NCBI GenBank assembly: GCA_009694195.1
Contig: SHVQ01000001.1
Coordinates: 1 to 64,000 of the forward strand
DNA: 64,000 bases
Direction: 5' to 3'
From: Rhodospirillales bacterium
Lineage (GTDB): Bacteria; Pseudomonadota; Alphaproteobacteria; Rhodospirillales; SHVQ01
The notes beneath the pieces are model-generated. The model worked only from the letters and a program-made list of their open reading frames with translations, searched no databases and was not told the origin of the DNA. Both the position numbers and the translations under genes were made by a program. Below are positions 36,395 to 46,380 of the stretch, piece by piece (the stretch's first letter is position 1; each line of letters starts with the position of its first letter).

Positions 36395-38584
36395 ATGAAC
36401 GAAATCACGCCCGCGACCGTCGCCGCCCACGGCTTGAGCCCGGAGGAGTACGCGCGCGTCCGCGCCATTCTCGGCCGCACGCCCAATCTCACCGAGCTCG
36501 GCATCTTCTCCGTCATGTGGAGCGAGCATTGCTCGTATAAGTCCTCGAAGAAGTGGCTGAAGTTGCTGCCGACGACGGCGCCGTGGGTGATCTGCGGGCC
36601 CGGCGAGAACGCGGGCGTCATCGACATCGGCGACGGCCAAGCCGTCATCTTCAAGATGGAAAGCCACAACCATCCGAGCTTCATCGAGCCCTATCAGGGC
36701 GCGGCGACCGGCGTCGGCGGCATCCTTCGCGACGTCTTCACGATGGGCGCGCGGCCCATCGCCAACCTGAACTCACTCCGCTTCGGAAGCCCGGATCACC
36801 CGCGCACCCGCCACCTGCTCGGCGGCGTGGTGGCCGGGATCGGCGGGTACGGCAACTGCGTCGGCGTGCCCACCGTCGGCGGCGAGTGCACGTTCCACCC
36901 CGCCTACAACGGGAACATCCTTGTCAACGCGATGACCGTCGGTCTCGCCGACAAGAACCGCATCTTCTATTCCGCGGCGAAGGGGGTCGGGCTCCCGGTC
37001 GTCTATGTCGGCTCGAAGACCGGCCGCGACGGCATCCACGGCGCGACGATGGCGAGCGCCGAGTTCAGCGAGGACGCCGACGCCAAGCGGCCGACCGTGC
37101 AGGTGGGCGATCCGTTCACCGAGAAGCTGCTGATCGAGGCCTGCCTCGAGCTCATGGCGACGGATGCGATCGTCGCGATTCAGGACATGGGCGCCGCCGG
37201 CCTCACGTCCTCGTCGTTCGAAATGGCGTCCAAAGGCGGCCTCGGCGTCGAGCTCGATCTCGACCAGGTCCCGCTCCGCGAGGCCGGCATGACGCCCTAC
37301 GAGATCATGCTGTCCGAAAGCCAGGAACGGATGCTGATGATCGTGAAACCCGGACGCGAGGACATGGCGAAGCGGGTTTTCGAAAAGTGGGAGCTCGACG
37401 TCGCCGTCATCGGCCGCACGACCGACACCGGCCACATGATCCTGAAAAAGGACGGGCGCGTGGTGGCCGATCTCCCGATCGATCCCCTCGCCAAGGCGTC
37501 TCCGCAGTACGACCGGCCGTGGCGGGCGGCGCCCCGCCCGGCGGTGATCCCGGCGGCTGACGTCCCGCAGACGAACGATTTGTTAGGCGCGCTGAAGCGC
37601 CTCTTGGGCTCGCCCGATCTCGCGAGCAAACGATGGATCTGGGAGCAGTACGACCACATGGTGATGGCCGACACCGCGGGCCGGCCCGGTGGCGACGCCG
37701 CCCTCGTCCGTGTTCACGGGACAAAGAAGGCGCTCGCGCTCACCAGCGATTGCACGCCCCGCTATTGCGCGGCCGACCCCGTCGAGGGCGCGCGCCAAGC
37801 CGTCGCCGAGGCCTGGCGCAACATCACGGCGACCGGCGCGACGCCGCTCGCCGTCACCGACAACATGAACTTCGGCAATCCGGAGAAGCCGGAGATCATG
37901 GGCCAATTCGCGGGATGCATCGAGGGCATGCGGGACGCCTGCCTCGCGCTCGATTTCCCCGTCGTCTCCGGCAACGTCTCCTTCTACAACGAGACCAACG
38001 GCCAGGCGATCCTGCCGACGCCGGCGATCGGCGCCGTCGGCCTCATCGAGGACGTCGCCAAAGCCGTCGCGATCGCATTCAAGGTGGAGGGTCTTACAGT
38101 CATCCTCGTCGGCGACACCAAGGGGCACCTCGGCGCCTCCATCTATTTGCGCGAGATCTGCGGGCGCGAAGAGGGCGCGCCGCCCCCGGTCGATCTCGAC
38201 GCCGAGCGGCGGAACGGAGACTTCGTCCGCCGCATGATCCGCGAGGGTCGCATCCAAGCCTGCCACGACGTCTCCGACGGCGGGCTTCTGGTGGCCGTCG
38301 CCGAAATGGCGCTCGCCGGCAGCGTCGGAGCCGAAATCGCGCCGCCATCGGATGAGCCGCCCCTGCATGCCTGGCTGTTCGGCGAGGACCAGGGCCGTTA
38401 TGTCGCCGCGACGCGTGACGCACAACAGGTGCTAGGTGCCGCCCGCGAGGCCGGCGTTCCCGTTCACGTTCTGGGGACCACGGGCGGACAAACCTTGACG
38501 GTCGGCGGCATTGGCTCCATATCCTTGCCGGAGTTGAGAGAGTCTCACGAAGGATGGCTGCCCCGCTATATGGCGACCGCCTGA
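36395..38584 (+). CDS. purL: PurL subunit of FGAM synthase
   Basis: Large synthetase subunit (small-type PurL) of 729 residues that makes FGAM from FGAR with ATP and ammonia supplied by PurQ. Conserved elements are [14 protein letters not shown] near residue 40, [23 protein letters not shown] and the two AIRS-type halves. The length fits the PurS-dependent type. The bolA-family gene begins 29 bp downstream. Confidence 0.98.
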   Translation: MNEITPATVAAHGLSPEEYARVRAILGRTPNLTELGIFSVMWSEHCSYKSSKKWLKLLPTTAPWVICGPGENAGVIDIGDGQAVIFKMESHNHPSFIEPYQGAATGVGGILRDVFTMGARPIANLNSLRFGSPDHPRTRHLLGGVVAGIGGYGNCVGVPTVGGECTFHPAYNGNILVNAMTVGLADKNRIFYSAAKGVGLPVVYVGSKTGRDGIHGATMASAEFSEDADAKRPTVQVGDPFTEKLLIEACLELMATDAIVAIQDMGAAGLTSSSFEMASKGGLGVELDLDQVPLREAGMTPYEIMLSESQERMLMIVKPGREDMAKRVFEKWELDVAVIGRTTDTGHMILKKDGRVVADLPIDPLAKASPQYDRPWRAAPRPAVIPAADVPQTNDLLGALKRLLGSPDLASKRWIWEQYDHMVMADTAGRPGGDAALVRVHGTKKALALTSDCTPRYCAADPVEGARQAVAEAWRNITATGATPLAVTDNMNFGNPEKPEIMGQFAGCIEGMRDACLALDFPVVSGNVSFYNETNGQAILPTPAIGAVGLIEDVAKAVAIAFKVEGLTVILVGDTKGHLGASIYLREICGREEGAPPPVDLDAERRNGDFVRRMIREGRIQACHDVSDGGLLVAVAEMALAGSVGAEIAPPSDEPPLHAWLFGEDQGRYVAATRDAQQVLGAAREAGVPVHVLGTTGGQTLTVGGIGSISLPELRESHEGWLPRYMATA

Positions 38585-38613
38585 CGTTTGCAGGCTTTTG
38601 GAGCAATTCTGCG

Positions 38614-38853
38614 ATGGCGATGGACGCGGTGGAGATCGAGCGCCTGATCAAGGAGGCGCTGCCCGATGCCAAGGTCTCGATCGACGACCTGCGGGGCGAC
38701 GGCGATCATTATGCCGCGCACGTCATCTCCGCCGCTTTCAAAAACAAGAGCCGGGTGCAACAGCACCAAATCGTTTACCAGGCGCTCAAGGGAAAGATGG
38801 GCAACCAGCTGCACGCCCTAGCGCTCCAAACCAGCGTCCCCGAGGACGCCTGA
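38614..38853 (+). CDS. BolA/IbaG-family protein
   Basis: Small protein of 79 residues with the BolA fold; such proteins form [2Fe-2S]-bridged complexes with monothiol glutaredoxins. The visible motifs are HYAAHVIS and FKNKSRVQQHQIVYQAL, with the conserved histidine in the latter. The ATG at 38614 fits the family length. The monothiol glutaredoxin gene follows after 29 bp, so partner genes are adjacent. Confidence 0.94.
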   Translation: MAMDAVEIERLIKEALPDAKVSIDDLRGDGDHYAAHVISAAFKNKSRVQQHQIVYQALKGKMGNQLHALALQTSVPEDA

Positions 38854-38882
38854 CGCACGTAAACCGAGAAAGGAAGCGAGCG

Positions 38883-39218
38883 ATGAACGACAATCCCGTT
38901 TTCTCGAAGATTCAGCAGGAGATCGACGACAACTCCGTCGTCCTCTTCATGAAGGGGACGCCGATGTTTCCGCAATGCGGCTTTTCGGCGGCCGTGACCC
39001 AGGTTCTCACGACGCTCGGCGTCAAGTTCAAGGGCATCGATGTGCTCGAAGACCCGAGCCTGCGCGATGGAGTCAAGCAGTTCGCCAATTGGCCGACGAT
39101 CCCGCAGCTCTATGTGAAGGGAGAGTTCGTCGGCGGCTGCGATATCGTGCGCGAGATGCACGCCTCCGGCGAGCTCAAGAAGCTGCTCGACGAGAAGGGC
39201 GTGCCACAAGCCCGCTGA
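38883..39218 (+). CDS. grxD: Monothiol glutaredoxin (Grx4 type)
   Basis: CGFS-type glutaredoxin of 111 residues that carries and delivers [2Fe-2S] clusters. The active site is CGFS in FPQCGFSAAV (about residue 36), and the glutathione site has WPTIPQLYVKGEFVGGCDI. The ATG at 38883 follows a GGAAGCGAG purine tract. It pairs with the BolA-family gene upstream. Confidence 0.97.
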   Translation: MNDNPVFSKIQQEIDDNSVVLFMKGTPMFPQCGFSAAVTQVLTTLGVKFKGIDVLEDPSLRDGVKQFANWPTIPQLYVKGEFVGGCDIVREMHASGELKKLLDEKGVPQAR

Positions 39219-39231
39219 ACGGCCCGCAGGC

Positions 39232-40020
39232 ATGGCCACGTCAGGAGGGCGGCTGATCTCAGCCGCCCTTGCTTTTGCGCTTGCGGGACCCGCGTGGGCG
39301 AGCGATCTCGTGCCCGCCGGCACGCTCCGCGCAACCTACATTTCCGCCAATCCTGTCCAAGCGTTTGTCGATCTGAAGACCGGGGACGTGCGGGGCCCCG
39401 CCGCCGATCTCACGCGGGAATTGGCGAAGCGCCTCGGCGTCCCGTTCAGAATTGCGGGCGCGCAGGGTGTCGCCGGCGTGCTCAACAGCTTGAAGAACGG
39501 CGAGGCCGACATCGGGTTTGTCGCCTATGACGTCGTCCGCGCCCGTGATGTCGATTTCTCGCAAACCTATTCGCTCGCGCAGAACACGTACGCCGTACCC
39601 GAGAACTCGCCGCTCCGGTCGGTCGCCGACATCGACCGCGTGGGCGTCCGCATCGGCGTTGCCGAGGGCGACGCGGGCGATCTCTTTCTGACGCGCAACC
39701 TCAAGCACGCGGAGATCAAGCGCAATCCCGGCGGCAATATCGACGTGGGCCTCCGCCAGATGTCGGCCGGCGAGATTGCGGCCTATGCCGCTAACCGCCA
39801 GCGGCTCGCCGAGGTCGTTGCGAAGACGCCGGGCTTCCGGCTGCTCGCCGACAATTTCTTCGGGGTCGAGCAGGCGATTGCCGTCAAGAAGGGCAACGCG
39901 GCACTGCTCGCAGCCGTCGAGCAGTTTCTCGACGGCGCGCGTGCGTCAGGTCTGGTCAAAAGCGCGATCGAACGGGCGGGTCTCGTCGGAGTCGACGTCG
40001 CGCCGAAGGCCGCAAGATAG
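39232..40020 (+). CDS. Periplasmic solute-binding protein (SBP family 3)
   Basis: Exported protein of 262 residues resembling amino-acid-type ABC binding proteins. The signal peptide covers about residues 1-23 (cleavage near AWA-S), then the SBP_bac_3 fold begins with GTLRATYISANP. No permease or ATPase genes are adjacent, so it may serve a transporter encoded elsewhere or act as a sensor-type orphan. It follows grxD by 13 bp. Confidence 0.88.
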   Translation: MATSGGRLISAALAFALAGPAWASDLVPAGTLRATYISANPVQAFVDLKTGDVRGPAADLTRELAKRLGVPFRIAGAQGVAGVLNSLKNGEADIGFVAYDVVRARDVDFSQTYSLAQNTYAVPENSPLRSVADIDRVGVRIGVAEGDAGDLFLTRNLKHAEIKRNPGGNIDVGLRQMSAGEIAAYAANRQRLAEVVAKTPGFRLLADNFFGVEQAIAVKKGNAALLAAVEQFLDGARASGLVKSAIERAGLVGVDVAPKAAR

Positions 40021-40031
40021 GAGCAGTTGCA

Positions 40032-40838
40032 TCAGTCGAAGGCGAAGGCGGCCATGCTGAGCCCGCCGTCCATGAAGCCCCGGTGCATCACGCGGCCGCG
40101 CGCACCGTCACCTCCCGCGCCCATGGCGACCGCGAGCGGCAGCAAATGCTCGTCCGTCGGATGGGCGATCGCGGCGTCCGGGGCGAGATCCCGATAGTTC
40201 GCGAGCATCTCCGCGTCGCCTGCAGTCACGACGTCCGCGAGCCAATCGTCGAATCGCCTTGCCCACGCCGGGACGGCCGTTCCCCCCGGCCGGAAGTAGC
40301 GGAGATTGTGAACCGCGCTGCCGGCGCCGAGCACGAGAACATTTTCCGCCCGCAACGTCTCAAGCGCACGGCCCACCCGCAAATGATGCCGCGGCCCGAG
40401 GGTGGGCTGCACGGAAAGCTGCGTCGCCGGGATGCTCGCATCCCGGTACATCAGCATCAGCGGGACCCAGGCGCCATGGTCGAGGCCGCGATCGGGCGAA
40501 ATCTCACAGTTAAGCCCCTGCTCGCCAAGCAACGTCGCGACGCGTTCGGCAAGCCAGGGCGCGCCGGGTGCCGGATAGCGGATGCGATGGAGCTCTTCGG
40601 GGAATCCGCCGAAGTCGTGAATGGTCGCCGGGTTCGCCGCCGCGCTTACGGCGGGGACTGCGGTCTCCCAATGGGCGGAAACGCAGAGGATCGCCCGTGA
40701 GCGGCCAAGACGGCGGCCGAGACTTTCGAGAAAGGTCTTGGCCGGGCTGTCGTCGAGCACGAGCGTCGGCGCGCCGTGGGACACGAAGACGCTCGGACGC
40801 TTGCCCTCGCTCAAGACCCCCGCCGACACTTGGGGCAC
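40032..40838 (-). CDS. LigB/DODA-type extradiol ring-cleavage dioxygenase
   Basis: Class III extradiol dioxygenase of 268 residues, similar to YgiD/4,5-DOPA dioxygenase. Metal-binding histidines are H21 in SHGAP and H56 in SAHWET, with DHGAW and HPTDEH farther on. The physiological substrate in bacteria is often unclear. It is convergent with the SBP gene (11 bp) and divergent from the coiled-coil orphan. Confidence 0.9.
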   Translation of the reverse strand: MPQVSAGVLSEGKRPSVFVSHGAPTLVLDDSPAKTFLESLGRRLGRSRAILCVSAHWETAVPAVSAAANPATIHDFGGFPEELHRIRYPAPGAPWLAERVATLLGEQGLNCEISPDRGLDHGAWVPLMLMYRDASIPATQLSVQPTLGPRHHLRVGRALETLRAENVLVLGAGSAVHNLRYFRPGGTAVPAWARRFDDWLADVVTAGDAEMLANYRDLAPDAAIAHPTDEHLLPLAVAMGAGGDGARGRVMHRGFMDGGLSMAAFAFD

Positions 40839-41118
40839 GGCTCGTTCGACCGGTAAACGGTTGGCTCGGCCATGCTCACTTCAAAGGGCCAACCGCGCGG
40901 GACAATAGCAGATTTCCGCGGCGGCAAAATGTTTGGCTGCGTTGGGCTTAAAATAAAAAACCTCATTACTCCAATGACTTGCGCCGAAACAACCTGTGAT
41001 CTTCGGCACACCCGAAAAGGTCATGCTAGGCTTAAAGTCACAGGTGCCCGCGCGCGAGCCCGAGCATGGGTTCGCGAGAAGGGCGAAGGCGTTCCAGTAG
41101 GGAAAATCGATCGGCGCC

Positions 41119-41943
41119 ATGGCGGAAGCTTCGGCAATCAACCCCAGTCTCATTCAGATCCTGCGCCCCGTTCAGACGGCGCAGCAGGTCATCGAGGCGC
41201 GCCAGCAGCAGGACGCGCTCGAACGCACCGCCGACGAAACACGAAAGGAGGCGGGCGTTCTCGACCAAGTCCGTCGCTTCGAGGACCAACGGCTCTTCGT
41301 AGAGCAGGTCCGCGCGGACGAGTTCGGGGAAGACCGGCGCAAGCTCGCCAACGCCCAGGAATTCGCCGATCAGCTCATCGCCGACCGTAGGCGCCTGATC
41401 ACCTCCCAACAGCTTACGGACTTCCAGCGCCTGCAGGACCAACAAGTGGCCGCGGCGTCCGCCCTCCGCGATAGCGAGACCGCTCGCATCCAAGCCGCCC
41501 AAGCGATCGAGGACAGTCGGGTCGAGCGGGCCGAACGGCGGGCCCAGGAAGTGCGGGAGGTCGCCGAGCGGCGCGATTTTGTCCGGGATACGTCGGCGGC
41601 GGAGCCGAGCGCAGCCGATCTCGAAACGGAAGCCGCCGCGCTCGCCGACGAAGGCGATTTCGAGGAGATCGTCTTCTCGCCGCAAGCCGCCGTCGCAGCG
41701 GCCCAGACTCTGCCGCCGCCGCCCGTGCAGCCGCTTTCCCCGGCGCCGGAGCTCGCAGCCGAACCAGAGGCTTCTTCCGCGGATGATGCACGTACCGTGA
41801 ACGCCGAGCGGGCGCGAGCGGACGCCGAGCAGGATTTGCGCACCCGCGAGGACGAAGTTCTCGACCTTGCCCGTCAGCAGCTCGCGTCTGCTTCCTTCAA
41901 TCCCGCGCGGTCTCGCGGGGCGATCGTCGATCTGGTCGGCTGA
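41119..41943 (+). CDS. Hypothetical coiled-coil protein, Ala/Gln/Arg-rich
   Basis: Unrecognised protein of 274 residues. Residues about 15-160 are almost all charged helix-formers with heptad-like spacing, which predicts a long coiled coil. Residues about 190-215 form a Pro-rich linker, and the end is again helical (ERARADAEQDLRTRED). There are no signal peptide, membrane segment or cysteines. The ribosome-binding site is weak and the start could be later. It is convergent with the TPR gene by 7 bp. The ORF is likely real because its amino-acid pattern is coherent, but its function is unknown. Confidence 0.7.
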   Translation: MAEASAINPSLIQILRPVQTAQQVIEARQQQDALERTADETRKEAGVLDQVRRFEDQRLFVEQVRADEFGEDRRKLANAQEFADQLIADRRRLITSQQLTDFQRLQDQQVAAASALRDSETARIQAAQAIEDSRVERAERRAQEVREVAERRDFVRDTSAAEPSAADLETEAAALADEGDFEEIVFSPQAAVAAAQTLPPPPVQPLSPAPELAAEPEASSADDARTVNAERARADAEQDLRTREDEVLDLARQQLASASFNPARSRGAIVDLVG

Positions 41944-41950
41944 GGCAAGC

Positions 41951-44053
41951 TCAGGCGCCGAACGACGCCAACCGTTCCGCGACCCGCCCGATCACGCCCT
42001 TCCAATCCCCGATCCGCTCCTGCCGAAAAAGCCGCATGGACGCGTACCAAGGGGTCGTCTCTCCGTCCATAAGCCAGCGCCAGTCCGGCACGTGCGGGAG
42101 CATCACCCAGACGGGTTTCGCCAGCGCACCGGCAAGATGGGCGACGGATGTATCGACGGCAATGACGAGGTCGAGCGCGGCGACTGCAGCCGCGGTGTCG
42201 GCGAAGTCCGAGATGCGCTCACCGACGTGTTCCACGTCCCGACCCCACGGAACTTCAGAGAGCTCATGAGCGCCCGGGCCGACCTGAAGACTCACGAAGG
42301 GGACTCGCGACTGTCGCAGGAGCGGCTCAAGCAGAGCGAGCGGAATGCTGCGATTGCGGTCGTTCAAGTGTTCCGGGCGTCCGCGCCAGACAAGTCCGAT
42401 GGCCGGACGGCGCTGGATCGGGGACGACACGTTGTCGAGCGGACGCAAATACCCCCCGGGCGACGGCACATTTGCCGCATCGGTCCGGAAAAGTCCCGGG
42501 AGACTGAGCAGCGGACAATGGGCGTCGAAGGGCGGCAGTGGACTTCCATGTGCGATCACCGCATCGACGTCGAGGTTTGCCTGCAGCAGGCGAAGGAGCG
42601 TCGGCGGACATTCCAATAGGACGCGCGCGCCCCGCTCCTTCACGAGCCGTGCATAACGGACGAACTGGATCGTATCGCCGAACCCTTGTTCCGCGTGGAG
42701 CAGGATGGTTTTGCCCTCCGGGGCCGACCCATCCCACTGGGGCTCCCCGAAGGCGCGGTCCTGGCCCGCGAGCTCCCGCGACTTCAAGCGCCATTCGTGT
42801 TCGCGCCAACCCTCGGGGTAACGCCCCTTGAGCAGAAGGACGAGCGAACGGTTCCAGTGGGCCTTTGCATGATCGGGCCGGATCGCGATCGCACGTTCGT
42901 ACGCCGATAGCGCCTCATCGAGCCGCCCCATCTGGTGCAGCGTGGCCCCCATGTTCGAGTGCGGGACCGCGACGTCCGGCGCGAGGGCGACGGCGCGCTC
43001 GTGGGCGGCGAACGCTTCATCCAGACGGCCCATCTCGCGGAGAAGGTTTCCCATGTTCGAGTAGGCTTCCGAGTAATCCGGCCTGACTTCGACGGCGCGC
43101 CGATGATGGGCCAGCGCGTCCTCCAAATGGCCCATCTCTCGGAGTACAGTCCCGAGACCGGTGTAGGCCTCGGCGTTGCCGGGCTTCAGCTCGAGATATT
43201 TGAGAAAAGCGGCCCGCGCATCCTCCAGCCGCCCCAAGTCCTTCAGCGCGGCGCCGAGATTCGCGTATGCCTCGGCAAGGCCGGGCTTGAGCGCGAGCGC
43301 CCTTTCGTGCGCGGCGACCGAATCGGCGAGTTTGCCGCACGAGCGCAAAGCATTTCCGAGATTGGTATGGGCTTCCGCGTACCCGGGGCTGATCTGGATC
43401 GCGCCCCGGTACGCGTGGATCGCTTCGTCCGTGCGTTCGAGCTCCGCCAACACCACGCCGAGGTTGAGATGGGCTTCGGCGTAACTCGGCTTCAGCGCCG
43501 TCGCCCTTCGAAAGGCGGCGAGCGCATCTTCCGGCCGACCGAGCGCCCGGAGCGCATTGCCGAGCCCGCCGAAGGCCTCGGCGAGCGTGGGGCGGAGAGC
43601 GATTGCTCGCTCGTAGGATAAGCGCGCCTCGTCCGGGCGGCCGAGCAGCCGGAGCGCGTTCGCTTCGTTGACGATGGCTTCGACATAGTCGGGTTTGAGG
43701 GCGACGGCTTCGCGATAGGCGGCGAGAGCCTCCTCGAGGCGCCCCATCTCCTGGAGGACCGCGCCCCTATTCGAATGGGCATCGGCTTGTCCGGGCGCCG
43801 CCGTGATCGCCTTTTGGAAAAACGCGAGAGCCGCCTCAGGGCGCTTTTGCGCCCGCGCGACGAGGCCCATGTTGTTGAGGGCGTCCGCCTGGTCGGGCGA
43901 CTTCTTGAGGACTTCGCGGTAGAGAGCCTCGGCGCGCACGAAGTCGCCTTGCCGGTGGTAGCCGACCGCCGATTGAAACAGAGAAGCGATATCCGGCGCC
44001 GATCCGAGAGGCGGTTCCCCTTTCGGGGGCGCGCGCCGCTCTTTCCTGTTCAT
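41951..44053 (-). CDS. TPR-repeat protein with glycosyltransferase-like C-terminal domain
   Basis: Protein of 700 residues with about twelve tetratricopeptide repeats (about residues 20-425), each with the pattern A-x-x-N-x-G-x-x-L. The C-terminal part (about 440-690) resembles the GT-B fold of GT9/GT41-type transferases: LLHAEQGFGDTIQFVRY, IGLVWRGRPEH and DLVIAVDTSVAHLAGAL. Similar proteins occur with flagellar or surface polysaccharide modification. The repeats are very regular, suggesting recent expansion. It stands alone, 132 bp from rpsD on the same strand. Confidence 0.9.
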   Translation of the reverse strand: MNRKERRAPPKGEPPLGSAPDIASLFQSAVGYHRQGDFVRAEALYREVLKKSPDQADALNNMGLVARAQKRPEAALAFFQKAITAAPGQADAHSNRGAVLQEMGRLEEALAAYREAVALKPDYVEAIVNEANALRLLGRPDEARLSYERAIALRPTLAEAFGGLGNALRALGRPEDALAAFRRATALKPSYAEAHLNLGVVLAELERTDEAIHAYRGAIQISPGYAEAHTNLGNALRSCGKLADSVAAHERALALKPGLAEAYANLGAALKDLGRLEDARAAFLKYLELKPGNAEAYTGLGTVLREMGHLEDALAHHRRAVEVRPDYSEAYSNMGNLLREMGRLDEAFAAHERAVALAPDVAVPHSNMGATLHQMGRLDEALSAYERAIAIRPDHAKAHWNRSLVLLLKGRYPEGWREHEWRLKSRELAGQDRAFGEPQWDGSAPEGKTILLHAEQGFGDTIQFVRYARLVKERGARVLLECPPTLLRLLQANLDVDAVIAHGSPLPPFDAHCPLLSLPGLFRTDAANVPSPGGYLRPLDNVSSPIQRRPAIGLVWRGRPEHLNDRNRSIPLALLEPLLRQSRVPFVSLQVGPGAHELSEVPWGRDVEHVGERISDFADTAAAVAALDLVIAVDTSVAHLAGALAKPVWVMLPHVPDWRWLMDGETTPWYASMRLFRQERIGDWKGVIGRVAERLASFGA

Positions 44054-44185
44054 GCCGATCCCGTTCGATCAAGTGCGCGGTCGAAGCCGCATCACCATAC
44101 GCCGAACGGCGGGCTCTGAGAACCAGGCCTGCGCGTGCGCACGCGCCGCGCGTTCGGAGAGCGGATCGGGAAAAAAGCGCGCGAG

Positions 44186-44803
44186 CTAGCGGGAGTAGTA
44201 TTCGATCACCAGGTGCGGTTCCATCTGCACCGGATAGGGAACGTCGGTGAATTTGGGTGCGCGCACGAACTTTCCCTGCATCTTCTTGGCGTTGACTTCC
44301 AGGTAGTCCGGAATGTCGCGATCCGTCGCCTCGACCGCAGCGAGCACGATCGCGAGCTCGCGCGATTTTTCCTTCACCTCGATGAGGTCGCCGTCTTTCA
44401 CGAGGAAGGATGGAATATTCACGCGCCGCCCGTTGACCTTCACGTGGCCGTGGTTCACGAACTGGCGCGCGGCGAACACGGTCGGCACGAACTTCATCCG
44501 GTATACGACGGCGTCGAGCCGGCGCTCGAGGATCTCGATCAGGCGCTCGGAGGAGTTGCCGCGGCGGCGGACCGCCTCTTCGTAATAGCGGCGGAATTGC
44601 CGTTCCGAGACGTTTCCGTAGTAGCCCTTCAGCTTCTGCTTCGCCATCAGCTGAAGACCGTAGTCGGAGGGCTTGCGGGTGCGGCGCTGTCCGTGCTGCC
44701 CGGGGGCGTATTCACGCCGGTTGATCGGGCTTTTCGCGCGGCCCCAAAGGTTTACGCCGAGCCGCCGGTTGATCTTGTATTTCGACTGAAGTCTCTTCGT
44801 CAT
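44186..44803 (-). CDS. rpsD: 30S ribosomal protein S4
   Basis: Primary 16S rRNA-binding protein of the small subunit, 205 residues, with the N-terminal [17 protein letters not shown]-like start, [13 protein letters not shown] and the S4 domain [10 protein letters not shown]...[11 protein letters not shown]. No zinc-binding cysteines are present, so it is the C-minus form. It lies outside the alpha operon and has its own strong promoter, which fits the alphaproteobacterial arrangement. Confidence 0.98.
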   Translation of the reverse strand: MTKRLQSKYKINRRLGVNLWGRAKSPINRREYAPGQHGQRRTRKPSDYGLQLMAKQKLKGYYGNVSERQFRRYYEEAVRRRGNSSERLIEILERRLDAVVYRMKFVPTVFAARQFVNHGHVKVNGRRVNIPSFLVKDGDLIEVKEKSRELAIVLAAVEATDRDIPDYLEVNAKKMQGKFVRAPKFTDVPYPVQMEPHLVIEYYSR

Positions 44804-44860
44804 GCACGCTCGCTATATTGCCCGCCCGCCGTCGGACGAGCCCCTAGGACAAGGCGGCGG

Positions 44861-44888
44861 AGTATACGAACCCCTGATCCCTTGTCAA
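44861..44888 (-). promoter_or_regulatory. Strong sigma-70-type promoter of rpsD
   Basis: On the minus strand a perfect TTGACA (44888-44883) is followed after 16 nt by TATACT (44866-44861), which matches five of six consensus bases. The rpsD ATG lies 57 nt beyond the -10 element. It is the best vegetative promoter visible in the window. Confidence 0.7.
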
Positions 44889-44947
44889 ACCCCTTGGCGG
44901 CCGGGAAACGGGCCCCTGGCCGTGTTTGGGGCCCAATGTTGGCTGGT

Positions 44948-45511
44948 CTAAGCCGGGTCGAGCTCGGCGTCCCAGTAGCAGAAGTCCCGCCAACTCTCAT
45001 GCAGATAGTTCGGCGGGAAGGCACGCCCGTTATCTTGCAATTCGTGGTTGGTCGGCTGATAGGGCGGCCGGCGGGGACGCATGGCGGCCTCGCGCGGGTG
45101 GCGGTGACCCTTCCGGAGATTGCACGGCTCGCAGGCCGTGACGACGTTTTCCCAGATCGTGCGGCCGCCGCGCGCCCGTGGAATCACGTGGTCGAACGTC
45201 AACACTTCGGTTGGGAAATCGCCGCTGCAGTACTGACAGCTGAACCGGTCCCGGAGGAACACGTTGAACCGCGTGAACGCGGGGCGCCGCGACATCGGCA
45301 CGTATTCCTTCAACGCGATCACGCTCGGGAGCCGCATTTCGATCGAGGGCGAGCGAACCTTGCGATCGTATTCAGAGACAACGTTGACGCGGCTCAGAAA
45401 CACAGCCTTAACGGCTTCCTGCCACGACCAGAGAGACAACGGAAAATAGCTCAGCGGCCGGAAGTCGGCGTTCAAGACGAGCGCGGGACTGCTTTCGGCA
45501 ATCGACGGCAA
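44948..45511 (-). CDS. HNH endonuclease family protein
   Basis: Protein of 187 residues with a complete HNH nuclease fold. It has the zinc pair CQYC, the catalytic part FDHVIPRARGG and the second pair CEPCN, with the helix ending in RKGHR. The start is TTG at 45511, supported by AAGGAG 7 nt upstream and by the fit of PALVLNADFRPLSY to the family N-terminus. Such stand-alone HNH proteins are widespread in Alphaproteobacteria, often beside rpsD-like housekeeping genes; the target is unknown. Confidence 0.9.
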   Translation of the reverse strand: MPSIAESSPALVLNADFRPLSYFPLSLWSWQEAVKAVFLSRVNVVSEYDRKVRSPSIEMRLPSVIALKEYVPMSRRPAFTRFNVFLRDRFSCQYCSGDFPTEVLTFDHVIPRARGGRTIWENVVTACEPCNLRKGHRHPREAAMRPRRPPYQPTNHELQDNGRAFPPNYLHESWRDFCYWDAELDPA

Positions 45512-45577
45512 GCAAAGCTCCTTGCAGAAGCCTTTCGAGCATATAACACGGGCTTAGCCTTTGCCAAACCTTTGTTA

Positions 45578-46270
45578 TTAGGCATGTTTTAGGTCGCCCT
45601 TTTGGTCGAGCGAGGCGCCGATCGATTCGGCAAGGAAGCTCATGCCCAGAAGCAATCCCGGCTCGTCGATGCTGTGTCCGAGACCGGGACGAACGTGGCT
45701 TTGGACGGGGACGCCGGCTGCTTCGAGCGCAGCGGTCGCGGCCGGAAGGGCTTCCACGGGAAGCACGGCGTCGGCGTCGCCGTGCACGAGGAGGACGGGC
45801 GGACGCGAACGAATCTCGGCCGCAAGCGTCTCCGGCCCAACCAGCATCCCCGAATAGCCGATGATCCCAGCGGGCGCGGTCGCCCGCCGCAAGCCGACGT
45901 GAAGGGCCATCATCGTGCCTTGGGAAAATCCGATGAGGACGAGCTTGTCTTCGCGAAGACCGAGCGTGCCCAACTGCGAATCGATAAAAGCATCCAGCAT
46001 CGGCGCAGCCGATCGCACGCCGCGAAGACGCGCCGTGAGACTGAAGTCGTTCAAACTGAACCACTGGAACCCGAACGCGGCCATGTCGAACGGAAACGGA
46101 GCATTCGGCGCGACGAACAAGGCTCTCGGCGCGACCTTCTGGAAATAGGGCGCGAGACCGATCAGATCGTTGCCGTCGGCGCCGACGCCGTGCAGAAACA
46201 TCACCAGTTGCTCGGGCTTTCCCTCCGCAGGAGCGAGGCTTGGACCTTTGAGTTCGGTCATCGCCGCCAT
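45578..46270 (-). CDS. Phospholipase/carboxylesterase-type alpha/beta hydrolase
   Basis: Serine esterase of 230 residues in the YpfH/acyl-protein-thioesterase group. The triad is Ser116 in GFSQG, Asp in HGDADAVLP (about 165-167) and His199 in GLGHSIDE. The oxyanion region is FLHGVGADGNDL (25-36). No signal peptide is visible, so it should be cytoplasmic. It is divergent from gluQRS. Confidence 0.92.
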   Translation of the reverse strand: MAAMTELKGPSLAPAEGKPEQLVMFLHGVGADGNDLIGLAPYFQKVAPRALFVAPNAPFPFDMAAFGFQWFSLNDFSLTARLRGVRSAAPMLDAFIDSQLGTLGLREDKLVLIGFSQGTMMALHVGLRRATAPAGIIGYSGMLVGPETLAAEIRSRPPVLLVHGDADAVLPVEALPAATAALEAAGVPVQSHVRPGLGHSIDEPGLLLGMSFLAESIGASLDQKGDLKHA

Positions 46271-46380
46271 ATGTTTGTTCCTCGGTTCGGGCGCGTCGAT
46301 TGACAGGACTCACTCCTAGCCAATTGCCGCGGCGTTGTCACGCGCGTCCCTCGGCCGGCAAAGACCGGAGCGCATCATCA

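Noticed and set aside
44165-44186. Intrinsic terminator after rpsD
   Set aside because: There is a run of six T on the minus strand, but only a 3-bp stem can form before it.
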